The translations under genes were made by a program, and so were the position numbers. A stretch of DNA of 64,000 bases from Ypsolopha sequella (Eukaryota; Arthropoda; Insecta; Lepidoptera; Ypsolophidae): assembly GCA_934047225.1 (NCBI GenBank), contig OW203989.1, forward strand, positions 9,895,977-9,959,976, in the 5' to 3' direction. Under the pieces are notes generated by a model. The model did not search any database, had not been told where the DNA came from, and was given only the letters and a program-made list of their open reading frames with translations. Positions 42,362-51,228 of the stretch are shown here, piece after piece. Within the stretch, counting starts at the first letter, position 1; each line of letters opens with the position of its first letter.

Positions 42362-43304
42362 ATGCCCATAAAAATAAAATTGGAACCTCTTGAGGTTTCA
42401 GAGTTATTCAAGATGCCGCTGGGGTAACGTTTCGCGAATTGTGTATCTCTTAAACGGCATGACATACAACTACATTTTTTTTTAATAATGTGTGTCCCGA
42501 AATAGAGCATATTTATTTTTTCTATAATCGGCACCGTTGGACAATTAGTTTTTTTTTTTTTTCAATAACCTTAAATTTGATCCTAGCGCTTCAAGGAGAA
42601 AACCTAGAAACTTAGCAATTATAGGGTTGTGTACCTTTTATAAACTTAAAGCATCTTGTGAAATTTGATGTGTGTGTTACCACTCCATAAAGAGTAATTC
42701 CATTTTAATTACCAGGTACTCGTAGCTTTTTCTTTTTCCCATCGTGATGGATGAAAAATAGTATGTATCACTCGGGGCAAGATATTTTGTTCTCGGGCGG
42801 CGTACATTGAATTCCTCGCTACGCTCAGATTCTACTTTAGGAACCTTCGCTCTACTCGGATTCTACTATAGAATCCTTCATTTCGCTCTGAATTCAAAAT
42901 AACGCCCCCGACGTACAAAATATTACTTACTTGGGCCCCTTGTTTACAATATCTATTCCTAAGCTATATAATAAAATATGATTTGTAGGTATATGGAAAA
43001 AAAAATCTAAGCAGAAACCTTTGGGGATACTAAGATTTTTTTTAAATTGTCTGTCTGTATGCTCGCATTTCACGTAAAACATTCAAAAAATACTCATCAG
43101 TTTAATTCGTTCTTTCCTCATTAGATGGCGCCACGCGTACCTATATACTTAACAATATTTTTAACAATGCGTAAATTAGTTTAGTTCACAGGGTAAACAA
43201 CTAAATCACAGTATTGTTTATACTGTGATTTAATGGCACTGCACACTGAGTCACGTATTACAAGGTCCTACAAAGTCGCAGGCTAAAACTAGTACTGCGG
43301 GTCT
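42362..43304. other. No supported gene; loose inverted repeat at 42775-42950
   Basis: GGGGCAAGATATTTTGTTCT at 42776 and AAAATATTACTTACTTGGGCCCC at about 42920 are roughly inverted, with GAATTC words between. This is probably a degraded fold-back repeat. The 3' UTR of the Gemin7-like gene begins further right. Confidence 0.3.
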
Positions 43305-43455
43305 ACCGCGTAATTCTGATTTTCATCAACATCAACTTGAGATTGAAATTTGACGTGCGTGCAAAAGAGATGGCATGTTAGGCGGGCGTCGTCGCACGCA
43401 CGTCAAATTTCAATCTCAAGTTGATGTTGATGAAAATCAGAATTATGTGATAAAC
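43305..43455. mobile_element. Palindromic MITE, GGGTCTACCGCGTAATTCT family, copy 1
   Basis: GCGGGTCTACCGCGTAATTC and GATTGAAATTTGACGTGCGT are inverted at 43393-43450. The loop contains GAGATGGCATGTTAGGCGGG. A second copy is at 57242-57413. Confidence 0.75.
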
Positions 43456-43900
43456 CCCCTGAATTTGTTTTATTAAAATTATATTTTAATGACTATATAT
43501 AATATTCAAGGTACAGATTGTTTCAACTTTATGCATTTTAAGCATAGGATCAAATTTTTGTTCATCTAAACATAACTTTAATGGCGCTACAACTACACAA
43601 CACACTTTAAATGTGTTAAATTCTAAACCGATTCAGCTTTACGCTTAATGTTCTCTAAATGACATGAAATTTACAAGGACCAAAACATTATTCTGAGTAT
43701 TTAATTTTGGTTTCTCATACTAAGATATTATATTTGTAATTTTCTATCACTATATCTTCTGCTATCTACCTATTTAAGCAAAATATCAAGATCTTTCTAC
43801 AGAAATTACTTAGATGTATTATATTGTCTGTGCTTAGACATAATTATTGCAAGGTGTCTTGTTTAAATCCCAAATAACATAATACTAGTTTAAATTAATA
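43456..43900. other. Downstream of the Gemin7-like gene; nothing recognised
   Basis: AT-rich sequence without a recognised repeat or gene. Confidence 0.35.
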
Positions 43901-44082
43901 AAACTGCATACAAATATATCAAAAACTTAAGTTTATTTTTCTTGAATTTCACTTTAGCAATTAAACTATTTTGGCTTCCTGGTTTACTTCATAGCTATAA
44001 TCAAAGCTCTGGAGTGCATAATAAAATCACAACATAACTTGGCTTTTTGCAAATCTCTTGGTAATTTACCCTATAATAATCT

Positions 44083-44673
44083 CTAAGGCAACTCCAATGC
44101 TCTTTCAAACTGCACAGCGAGGACATCTTTAGTTCTTAACAAAGCAGCATCTATTTCCATAGCAGCAGGAGTCTTTAAGTCTCGCACCAAAATCTCGGAG
44201 CCATCAGATTTCAAGCCCGCGAATATAGCTTTGAGTGATGACCGCTCATATGTGACAATGTTGCATGGTTCACCTGAGAGAAGATTTCATTTTGAGGTCT
44301 GGTCAGAGTGTTGATAAGGGGGCATGTTATTCTTTATTTAGTGAACAAGTCAACCCAAAGTACCTATACTTTTTTGGCTTTTATAACTTTGTCTTGGTTA
44401 TGAGAAAGGGACACGGAATCCCGGCCTCTGAAAAAAGTACCTATAACCTCTGAACATCTATACATTATTTTTATTTGTACGTCTTTGTTCGTACAGTTTG
44501 TACTATAAATTACAATAGGTTTATTAGGTAAACAGTAAACAGGGAGAGATTGAGTGTGTAAGTATAAAAGGAGAAAATTTACCGATCAATTCGCCAACAG
44601 CTTGAAGAAAAGATTCACGAAGTTTCGCTCTAACTTCTTGTTCGCTAGCTCCGTTTTCATAAGCAGATGGCAT
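44083..44673 (-). CDS. Gemin7-like LSm-fold protein, two exons
   Basis: Exon 1 (44673-44583) starts MPSAYENGASEQEVRAKLRE and continues SFLQAVGELI. Exon 2 (44273-44083) reads EPCNIVTYERSSLKAIFAGL, then KSDGSEILVRDLKTPAAMEI and DAALLRTKDVLAVQFERALE before a TAG. Donor ATCG|GTAAAT and acceptor TTCTCTCAG|GTG join in frame through a glycine codon, giving about 93 residues. The pattern LRE-x-FL ... (L/V)-x-x-L-x-TP ... ALLR-x-x-D-V matches the Sm-like fold of Gemin7, a subunit of the SMN complex that assembles Sm cores on spliceosomal snRNAs in the cytoplasm. An AATAAA on the minus strand near 43930-43940 could end the transcript. A LINE lies about 80 bp upstream of the start. The gene looks intact. 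The Gemin7 name is a recognition call, and another LSm-like protein is possible. Confidence 0.75.
44274..44582 (-). other. Intron of the Gemin7-like gene
   Basis: It is 309 bp long with GTAAAT at the 5' end and TTCTCTCAG at the 3' end. The plus-strand frame seen across it is antisense and not a gene. Confidence 0.7.
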
Positions 44674-44752
44674 ATTTAAAACAGAGGTGACTAAACTTAA
44701 TACCTATGTAATATTTTTGTTATAATTTTAATTTTGTTTTGTTTGTTATGAT

Positions 44753-44768
44753 TTTCGATATTTTTTCT
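44753..44768. repeat. 16-bp target-site duplication at the LINE 3' end
   Basis: TTTCGATATTTTTTCT here is identical to 50122-50137 on the other side of the LINE and abuts the poly-T (the A-tail on the minus strand). Confidence 0.85.
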
Positions 44769-44829
44769 TTTTTTTTTTTTTTTTTTTTTTTTTTGTCATT
44801 TTTTTTCCTTTATGGAAAAGGCTAAGAGC

Positions 44830-45080
44830 TTAAGCCCATACTGCCTAGTCTTGTTTTGGTTTTTTTTCCTTGCTTGTAATTACAATCGAGGCTAAAAAGC
44901 CTTGTCTTTCGTAGCTATTTTCTTCAATTTTGTATTGTATAATCTTCAGTATTTTATAATCGAGGCAAACTGCCTTGTCTAACGTATTTATAAGATTCAT
45001 TCATTTTATAATCCAGTATTTTTAGGTCATATCCGTATTGTCAAATCAGTTATGTAGGGGTCAATTCCAGTATTGTTATT
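44830..45080 (-). promoter_or_regulatory. LINE 3' UTR with repeated small hairpins
   Basis: Two similar units, AATCGAGGCTAAAAAGCC (about 44883) and AATCGAGGCAAACTGCC (about 44959), can each form a short stem (AGGC/GCCT) and are followed by TTGTCT-CGTA. A third related word, AAGGCTAAGAGCTTAAGCC, lies near the A-tail. Repeated 3' stem-loops of this kind can be recognised by LINE reverse transcriptases. That role is inferred here. Confidence 0.45.
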
Positions 45081-45082
45081 TT

Positions 45083-48000
45083 TCAAATAACTTCGATGGT
45101 ATTCTTGATAAAATTATAAATGGGGTAAAAAGTTTCTGTATTCTTGAGAAGTTCCTGAATAGAGCGCGGGACATCCAGGGCTTCTTTATAAATATTCAAT
45201 AAATTATCAATTAATACTAGTCTTTGTATATTAAATTGAGGGCAATCAAAAAATATGTGGTTCAAAGTTTGAATTTCAAAATTACAATATGTACAATTTG
45301 GGAAAGGTATCATTTTCAATCTGTGTAAATGTTCATTAAATCTGCCATGTCCAATTCTTAGACGACATATTGTTGTATAAAAGTTTCTATGTTTATATTT
45401 TCCGGTGATGAACCATGGTTTCTTGATATCCGAGTTAATGTTACTATACCATTTTCCTTTTATTCGTGTTGTTTCTTCCCAATGGAGCATCCATTGAAGT
45501 TTAATATTCATCTTAATGTCAGTTTTGCAATCTGAAGCTGGCAACTTAATATTTTTGATAGATATTTGATGAATATTAGGATTTTTAGCTATAGAGCTGG
45601 CAAGTTTATCAGCAAGTTCGTTACCAGGAACGTCAATATGAGATGGAGTCCAAATGAAACGTATTTCTCTGTCTTGATTGAGCCAAAGCCTGCTACATTT
45701 TTGCCTTATGTTGTAAATAATATAGTTTGTGCTACCACTGTATGTAGGATTTGATAGCGCCATTAAAACGCTCATGCTGTCCGAAATTATCAACCATTTC
45801 TTGAAACTGAGGTTAGTTAATTCTATATATTCTAAAGCTGCATAAATGGCCTGGGCTTCTGCTGTATATATACTTGCATTTGATGGTAATCTGAAGCCAT
45901 GTCCCAATTTAGTGACAGGATCATAGTAAGCCATGGAGACATTTTTGTTACATACTGAGCCATCTGTATAAATTTGTCTAAAGTTTCTGTATTCATCCAG
46001 TTTATTAAAAACTGCATATTTATCAGTCAGTGTCCTATCTATATCAATCATCAAGCCATAGAATTTGCTCTCGTACGATCCTTCATAACAGGGCAAAGTG
46101 CTACTGTTGTAAATATTATATTTACTCTTATAAGTCAAAATTTCTTGAATGTTCTGAGTTAAAAAGTTATTAGAGTTGAGCCTTAACAGCTTGGAAAGAA
46201 GGAGATTGCCATCTTCAGATAACAACTTAATAATGAAATTAAACTTTAAATTAGTGAATCTGATCATTAATGGACACAAGTTACACTCAATTTGCATTGA
46301 ATTAATGGGAGATGATTTAAAGGCTCCCAATATTAATCTTAAATTAAAATTTTGGATCTTTTCAAGCTTATCTACTAATTTTAGATCTATACAGTAACAG
46401 AAAAAACCATATTCGAAGTGACTTCTTACAAGGGATTTGTATAAAGTTAAAAGAATCTTTGGATCGGCACCCCACTGGCTACCAACCAAAGATCTTAAAA
46501 TGTTGGTAGCTTTTAAAGCTCGTTCTGTTATGCACTCAACATATTTACACCATGAGAGATTATGTGTAAAAATTACGCCCAAAAATTTTGCTTGTGGCTG
46601 AATTGGTAGTAAGTTATTGTCATATTGTAGCTCAACTGCTGATACTTTTTTCTTTGAGAATATGACTACTTTACTTTTAGCTGGACTAATTTCTAGATTT
46701 AAATATTGAAAATAACTATGTAATTTTTTCAGTGCTAAATTTAATTTTTGGGTTGTTTGTGTTATGTTATTACTACTGCAATAAATAGCCAAATCGTCAG
46801 CAAACTGTAAATTGCTGACTTCTGTTCCTAACATTTCATTGAGCCTGTGGATGTAGAGAATATACAGTAAAGGGCTCAAAATTCCTCCTTGACAGACACC
46901 TTTTGTTGACAATCTGGGTACAAAAATGTTATTGGAATTCATTTTTACATAAACTTCTCTTTCACTGATAAACTCATAAATCCACCTTACAGATTTTTCA
47001 GGTATTCCCAAAGAAGAAAGAGTTGTACATAAAATGGAATGATTAATGTTATTGAATGCACCTACAATATCAAAAAAGATACATACAAGATGTTCATTAC
47101 TGTTAACCGCAGTGTCAATATCGTGGAGGAGATGTCCTATGCTTTCTCTTGCTGATCGACCACGACGAAACCCAAACTGATTTCTTGGAAGAATATGATT
47201 AGATTCGATATAAAACTCAAGACGTTGTTTTATAAGTTGCTCAAAAAGTTTACCTGCACAGGATGTTAAAGCAATTGGACGGTAAGAGTCTGCATCATTT
47301 GGATCTTTTTCTGCTTTTAGAATGGGAACCAAGCAGTCTTGCTTCCATTCTTTTGGTATTATTAATTGTTCCCAAAGTAGATTTAAAATTTTTAAAAATT
47401 TTACTAGGCAATCTGTATTCAGTTTTTGAAACATTTTATAAGAAATACAATCTAGACCAAAGGTTGTGTCTTTACGTGACTTGATAGCTGCTTTTAACTC
47501 ATCTATGGTGAATGAATTGATAATGTAACTATTGGTGGGGTTTACAGAAGAATTAGTATTTAATTCTAATGGTTGTGAAACAAAGTCAGGTGTATATTTC
47601 CTTAAGAAGTTATTTATCCAAAATATTTCATTATTATTATTTAGTTTAGTACTTTTACTGTAGGATTTATTAAATTTACGCATAGTTTGCCAGATTTTAG
47701 AAATAGGAGTGGATCTATTTATTTCTGTACAATATTTCTTCCAACTATTTATTCTTTCTAATTTAATAATCATCTTTTTCTCAGCCTGCATTTTTTTAAA
47801 ATTAATATAGTTTAATTCACAAGGATCATGTTTAAATGTTATAAAAGCTTCTTTACTTTTTTGGACTGCATTGGCACACTTTTCATTCCACCATGGAAGA
47901 GGAGAATATCGGTATTTGGAATTGCTTCCTGCTTGTTTCGAACTATTATTGTTAATATTTAGATTTTGGACCTGTTTTCTAAATGTTGATTGTTCAATAG

Positions 48001-48844
48001 CTTTATGAATGATATTACAATAGTCATAATAAGACTGTAGAGGATCATTATAGTTAATAACAAATTCTTTGAGCATAGTGTTAGCAAGCTTTGAAAAATT
48101 ATCCCAATTCACTAGCCGTAGGTTAGGTCTTTTGAGTTCAGTTGTGTTATTTTGAGAAATAAAGCTGTTTATAGGAGAATCAGTGATAGTATTGAATAAT
48201 ATCTCAGTTATTGTGGGTAAATGATAACTTCCCAGGGGGTCATCATGGACTATCCAATTGCAATTAAGGGCTATAGAGGGACTGACTATTGTTAAATCTA
48301 AACCATTTGGTCTCCAGTTATTTGTACCTACAGTTGTTGATTGTGTGTCATTTAACAACACTAAATTGCATTCATTTACAGCGTCAAGGACATCTCTTCC
48401 ACGAGGACTGACAGATTGACAACCCCACATGATGTGATGTGCATTTAGATCACCTGCTACTAAACATGGTTTTGGTAAGGTATTAATAAAATTAACAAAT
48501 TTAGTTTTTCTAAAGTTAGGGCTACATTTTGTTGGAATATAAAGGCTGGCCATTGATAGTGTACTGTTATTATATATTATTTTGATAGCAATATTCTGAA
48601 GTGAGTCATCAAAAAATGTTTTTAATCTACTATACTGTATGTTGTTACGAATGACTATGGCAACACCATTATGTTTATTGCCACAATCATTGCGTTCTAT
48701 AGAGTATCCTTTAATATTTAATCGTTGTGTAGGCTTGAGCCATGTTTCGCAAACTAAAGCAATGTCAATATTATTTTCATACAAAAATTGAGTAAAAATA
48801 TGTCGACTACATAACAAACTTTGAGCATTCCACTGTATTATCTT
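45083..48844 (-). CDS. LINE ORF2: endonuclease, reverse transcriptase, RNase H, zinc-finger-like tail
   Basis: The frame is about 1250 codons long. Counting from 48817: the APE endonuclease has ALVCETWL (residues 20-27), AGDLNAHH (121-128), NGLDLTIVS (171-179) and SYHLP (197-201, tyrosine where most relatives have Asp). The RT has SYRPIALTS, GFRRGRSARE, CQGGILSPLLY and FADDLAIY (about residue 672, the catalytic Asp pair). RNase H has IYTDGS (about 950), AEAQAI, ISDSMS and WTPSHIDVPGNELAD. The tail has C-x2-C-x8-H-x4-C (about 1175). The conserved endonuclease start IIQWNAQS lies upstream of 48817, so the protein must begin nearer 48844. No ATG precedes it, and ORF1 ends at 48844-48846 in another frame, so ORF2 is probably made by coupled reinitiation or frameshifting. 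Confidence 0.93.
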   Translation of the reverse strand, partial: KIIQWNAQSLLCSRHIFTQFLYENNIDIALVCETWLKPTQRLNIKGYSIERNDCGNKHNGVAIVIRNNIQYSRLKTFFDDSLQNIAIKIIYNNSTLSMASLYIPTKCSPNFRKTKFVNFINTLPKPCLVAGDLNAHHIMWGCQSVSPRGRDVLDAVNECNLVLLNDTQSTTVGTNNWRPNGLDLTIVSPSIALNCNWIVHDDPLGSYHLPTITEILFNTITDSPINSFISQNNTTELKRPNLRLVNWDNFSKLANTMLKEFVINYNDPLQSYYDYCNIIHKAIEQSTFRKQVQNLNINNNSSKQAGSNSKYRYSPLPWWNEKCANAVQKSKEAFITFKHDPCELNYINFKKMQAEKKMIIKLERINSWKKYCTEINRSTPISKIWQTMRKFNKSYSKSTKLNNNNEIFWINNFLRKYTPDFVSQPLELNTNSSVNPTNSYIINSFTIDELKAAIKSRKDTTFGLDCISYKMFQKLNTDCLVKFLKILNLLWEQLIIPKEWKQDCLVPILKAEKDPNDADSYRPIALTSCAGKLFEQLIKQRLEFYIESNHILPRNQFGFRRGRSARESIGHLLHDIDTAVNSNEHLVCIFFDIVGAFNNINHSILCTTLSSLGIPEKSVRWIYEFISEREVYVKMNSNNIFVPRLSTKGVCQGGILSPLLYILYIHRLNEMLGTEVSNLQFADDLAIYCSSNNITQTTQKLNLALKKLHSYFQYLNLEISPAKSKVVIFSKKKVSAVELQYDNNLLPIQPQAKFLGVIFTHNLSWCKYVECITERALKATNILRSLVGSQWGADPKILLTLYKSLVRSHFEYGFFCYCIDLKLVDKLEKIQNFNLRLILGAFKSSPINSMQIECNLCPLMIRFTNLKFNFIIKLLSEDGNLLLSKLLRLNSNNFLTQNIQEILTYKSKYNIYNSSTLPCYEGSYESKFYGLMIDIDRTLTDKYAVFNKLDEYRNFRQIYTDGSVCNKNVSMAYYDPVTKLGHGFRLPSNASIYTAEAQAIYAALEYIELTNLSFKKWLIISDSMSVLMALSNPTYSGSTNYIIYNIRQKCSRLWLNQDREIRFIWTPSHIDVPGNELADKLASSIAKNPNIHQISIKNIKLPASDCKTDIKMNIKLQWMLHWEETTRIKGKWYSNINSDIKKPWFITGKYKHRNFYTTICRLRIGHGRFNEHLHRLKMIPFPNCTYCNFEIQTLNHIFFDCPQFNIQRLVLIDNLLNIYKEALDVPRSIQELLKNTETFYPIYNFIKNTIEVI

Positions 48845-49962
48845 TATTTTGTTAGTGAACGTGGAGTAAGGTTTTTGTTATCACTGGGGTTAAAAGATTC
48901 ATTTAAGACATCCAACACATTTTTAGATGATATTGGAGTATCTTGTGTCTTATTTAATGTAATAATTTTGATAATGCTTTGCACTAGGAGATTTAGTGCT
49001 TTGTCATTCGATTTTAATAGAGTTAAGAGATCAAGAGGCTTCTTAGGGCCAAGAGGTGGGAAATTTCCATGATTGAATATGTCAGCGAATGATGGTGTCT
49101 TAACTTTTTGTCTGTTTTCTTGTATTTTCTTTTGCTTAATTGGACACTGAGCTGAAATGCTAACATGATTGCCATCACAATGGAAGCATTTGGCCTGTTC
49201 AATTGGTGTTTTACAAATTTTATATGAATGATCCTCTTTACAGATGGAGCAGCGCTCGGAGTTCTTGCAGAACTTTGCTAAATGGCCATACCTTAGGCAC
49301 CCGAAACATTGTTTGACTGGTGGAATATACGTTGAGATGTCATGCCGCCAACCATCCAAATCCACGTAGTCTGGAAGAACCGACGTCGCGAAAGTGATGG
49401 CTACTGTTTGCAGTGGCTGTTGGATGAAATTATTGTCAATTTTGGTCCTTTTTGTGAATCTCCGAACAGATATTATTTTCTTGTAACTTGATAACATTGT
49501 GTAGATCTTTTTGTTTGTCAAATTGGTGGGCACATTTTTAATTATACCAGTAATTTCAGTGTTTGAAGCAGGTATATTGGCTTTAAATTGGTAGTCTTTT
49601 AAAAATGTAGCATTGTTCAAAAAGGCATTAGCAAGGCTGGCTTTTTCAAAATATATGGCAATTTTGAACTTGTTCATTGATCTAAGGTATTTGACTCCTT
49701 TATTCAATCTTTTAATACAGCTAGATATGGACATCAGGTCTCGTGTTCCTATAGGTATATCCGCATTGGAAGACTCTACGAATACTACAAATTCTGCTGC
49801 ACCGGAATCCTCAGGGTATTGTCTCTTATAGTCAGTAACTAGATAAGGTTTATACGTATCTGCGACTTCAACCTCCGAGTCAGATGACGACGTCGAATCT
49901 GCTTCACATTTTTCGCCCTCTTCATCCTTTTTCCGCTTTTTCCTAGTACGCACCTTCCCCAT
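48844..49962 (-). CDS. LINE ORF1: gag-like protein with three zinc knuckles
   Basis: The 372 residues begin with a basic N-terminus (GKVRTRKKRKKDEEGEK) and an acidic/serine stretch. The central part (about residues 50-200) is RRM-like in character (VFVESSNADIP, FKANIPASNTEITGIIKNVP). Three CCHC-type knuckles follow: CFGCLRYGHLAKFC (about 218-231), CSICKEDHSYKIC and CFHCDGNHVSISAQC. This is the usual layout of nucleic-acid-binding ORF1 proteins that coat LINE RNA in the cytoplasm. The ATG at 49962 is the first good start after the 5' UTR. The stop overlaps the start region of ORF2. Confidence 0.9.
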   Translation of the reverse strand: MGKVRTRKKRKKDEEGEKCEADSTSSSDSEVEVADTYKPYLVTDYKRQYPEDSGAAEFVVFVESSNADIPIGTRDLMSISSCIKRLNKGVKYLRSMNKFKIAIYFEKASLANAFLNNATFLKDYQFKANIPASNTEITGIIKNVPTNLTNKKIYTMLSSYKKIISVRRFTKRTKIDNNFIQQPLQTVAITFATSVLPDYVDLDGWRHDISTYIPPVKQCFGCLRYGHLAKFCKNSERCSICKEDHSYKICKTPIEQAKCFHCDGNHVSISAQCPIKQKKIQENRQKVKTPSFADIFNHGNFPPLGPKKPLDLLTLLKSNDKALNLLVQSIIKIITLNKTQDTPISSKNVLDVLNESFNPSDNKNLTPRSLTK

Positions 49963-50121
49963 GACTTTTTCTGCTTAATAAAGACTCTAATAAAGTTATT
50001 ATTTGTTTTTACTTCCAAAACCCTGAATAATACAGGAGTAATTGATAAAATAAATAAGTTTTTCGAAATTCCCGCCTGGTTACATCGATGGTTTCCCGCG
50101 CTTTTTTTCTTTTTTTTTTTG

Positions 50122-50137
50122 TTTCGATATTTTTTCT
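50122..50137. repeat. 16-bp target-site duplication at the LINE 5' end
   Basis: TTTCGATATTTTTTCT, identical to 44753-44768. Confidence 0.85.
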
Positions 50138-50215
50138 CCATTTTCCAGTTTTTCCACTAAGTTGGGAAAGCAAAGGGAACTTAGCCCATACAGCCATGTC
50201 TGCTGTTCATAGTCT
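50138..50215 (-). repeat. Possible tail of an older related LINE
   Basis: GGGAACTTAGCCCATACAGCC resembles GAGCTTAAGCCCATACTGCC in the 3' UTR of the adjacent LINE (near 44825-44848). The new LINE may have landed in the tail of an older relative. Confidence 0.35.
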
Positions 50216-50380
50216 AAACTCTGATTTTTCATTCCGTAGAATTATGACAGTTTAAGGAAAGGGATGGCAAGTGCAACTTTGCAAGTAAGCGAGATGATTT
50301 GTATCGTTTCTCCTTTACTAGCACAGCGCCGTCCCTTTCCCTGAAATGTCAGAATTCTACGGAATGAAAAATCAGAGTTT
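50216..50380. mobile_element. Palindromic MITE, AAACTCTGATTTTTCATTCC ends
   Basis: AAACTCTGATTTTTCATTCC at the left and GGAATGAAAAATCAGAGTTT at the right are perfect inverted copies. AAGGAAAGGGATGGC and CGTCCCTTTCCCT also pair. A 165-bp hairpin without coding potential. Confidence 0.8.
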
Positions 50381-51228
50381 ACCTCAGAATAAGGAATACA
50401 AATAGAAACCTGGCTAAAATAATACGCGGAGACAAACACCTATCCTTGATTTTCTTACGACATTCTAGTGCGTTAGAGAGAGATGGATATGTATTAGTTT
50501 TTTCTTAATTAGGTAGGTTGTCACTAGTTCGTTGCTTTGCTAGTGATGTAACAATGTCGATTTTTGACTACGATAAATAAACCTTTCTGGTGACAACCTC
50601 TTGCTTTGGAAGGAGGCCATGAGAATTAATAGCAAAGTGGTCTCTGTATACCCCAGTAGGACACATGTTATATAGTGTAAATAAGGAATTAATAAAAGGA
50701 TATCTTTCGTTTAGCATAATATTTTTTATTAAGTACAAATTACTATATCGTAGGCAGGTAGGTACATAAGTTAAGTCCAAAATTGTGCTTGTTTCTAGTA
50801 CAAAAAATGCTGTAGCTTGTATCAGAGATACAACCGTAAACTATTTAAGTGGATACTTTTTAAGTCGCCTCTTAACTCAATCAAATAGATGTTCGTTGAT
50901 GTCGCGTCTTTGTTCAATCAAGGAGGAAGGAATTAATCGCAACAATAGAAATCATAATAATCATAGACTTATAGGATTCGTAATAATAATATTATGTCAA
51001 TGATGAGCGATGACAGCGCGATTACTACAGAGGTCATTTCAATTTTTTTATATCTATCATATAAACATCAACTTATCTTGAATAATTACTAATAACAAAT
51101 AATGAACGATTAAAATACCTAATAACCTGTAATAAGAAATCAAATTATGCGCAGTTCAAGTCAATAAGCATTCCCAAAATTCATTTCACGATAGAACTAC
51201 CCTGTCAAAATACTTTTATTGTCAACCA
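50381..51228. other. Intergenic, no supported gene
   Basis: A 70-codon minus frame (50568-50780) and a 72-codon plus frame (50785-51003) show no recognised domain. The minus-strand AATAAA at about 51214-51220 belongs to the THAP gene. Confidence 0.35.

Larger units (their letters stand above)
44769..50121 (-). mobile_element. Structurally complete non-LTR retrotransposon (EN-RT-RNase H type)
   Basis: The element is bounded by a 16-bp duplication. Its 3' end has an A-tail of about 26 bases (T-run 44769-44794 on the plus strand), and its 5' UTR is about 160 bp (49963-50121). ORF1 and ORF2 are both open over their full length. Carrying both an APE-type endonuclease and an RNase H domain places it among the I/R1/LOA-like groups, and I cannot choose the clade safely. 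Intact frames, an A-tail and a perfect duplication indicate a young, possibly still mobile copy. Confidence 0.92.

Noticed and set aside
44265..44453. 62-codon plus-strand frame
   Set aside because: It falls in the intron and exon 2 border of the Gemin7-like gene, antisense, with no domain.
45566..47484. Several 60-73-codon plus-strand frames
   Set aside because: All are antisense to LINE ORF2, which is open for its whole length with conserved domains.
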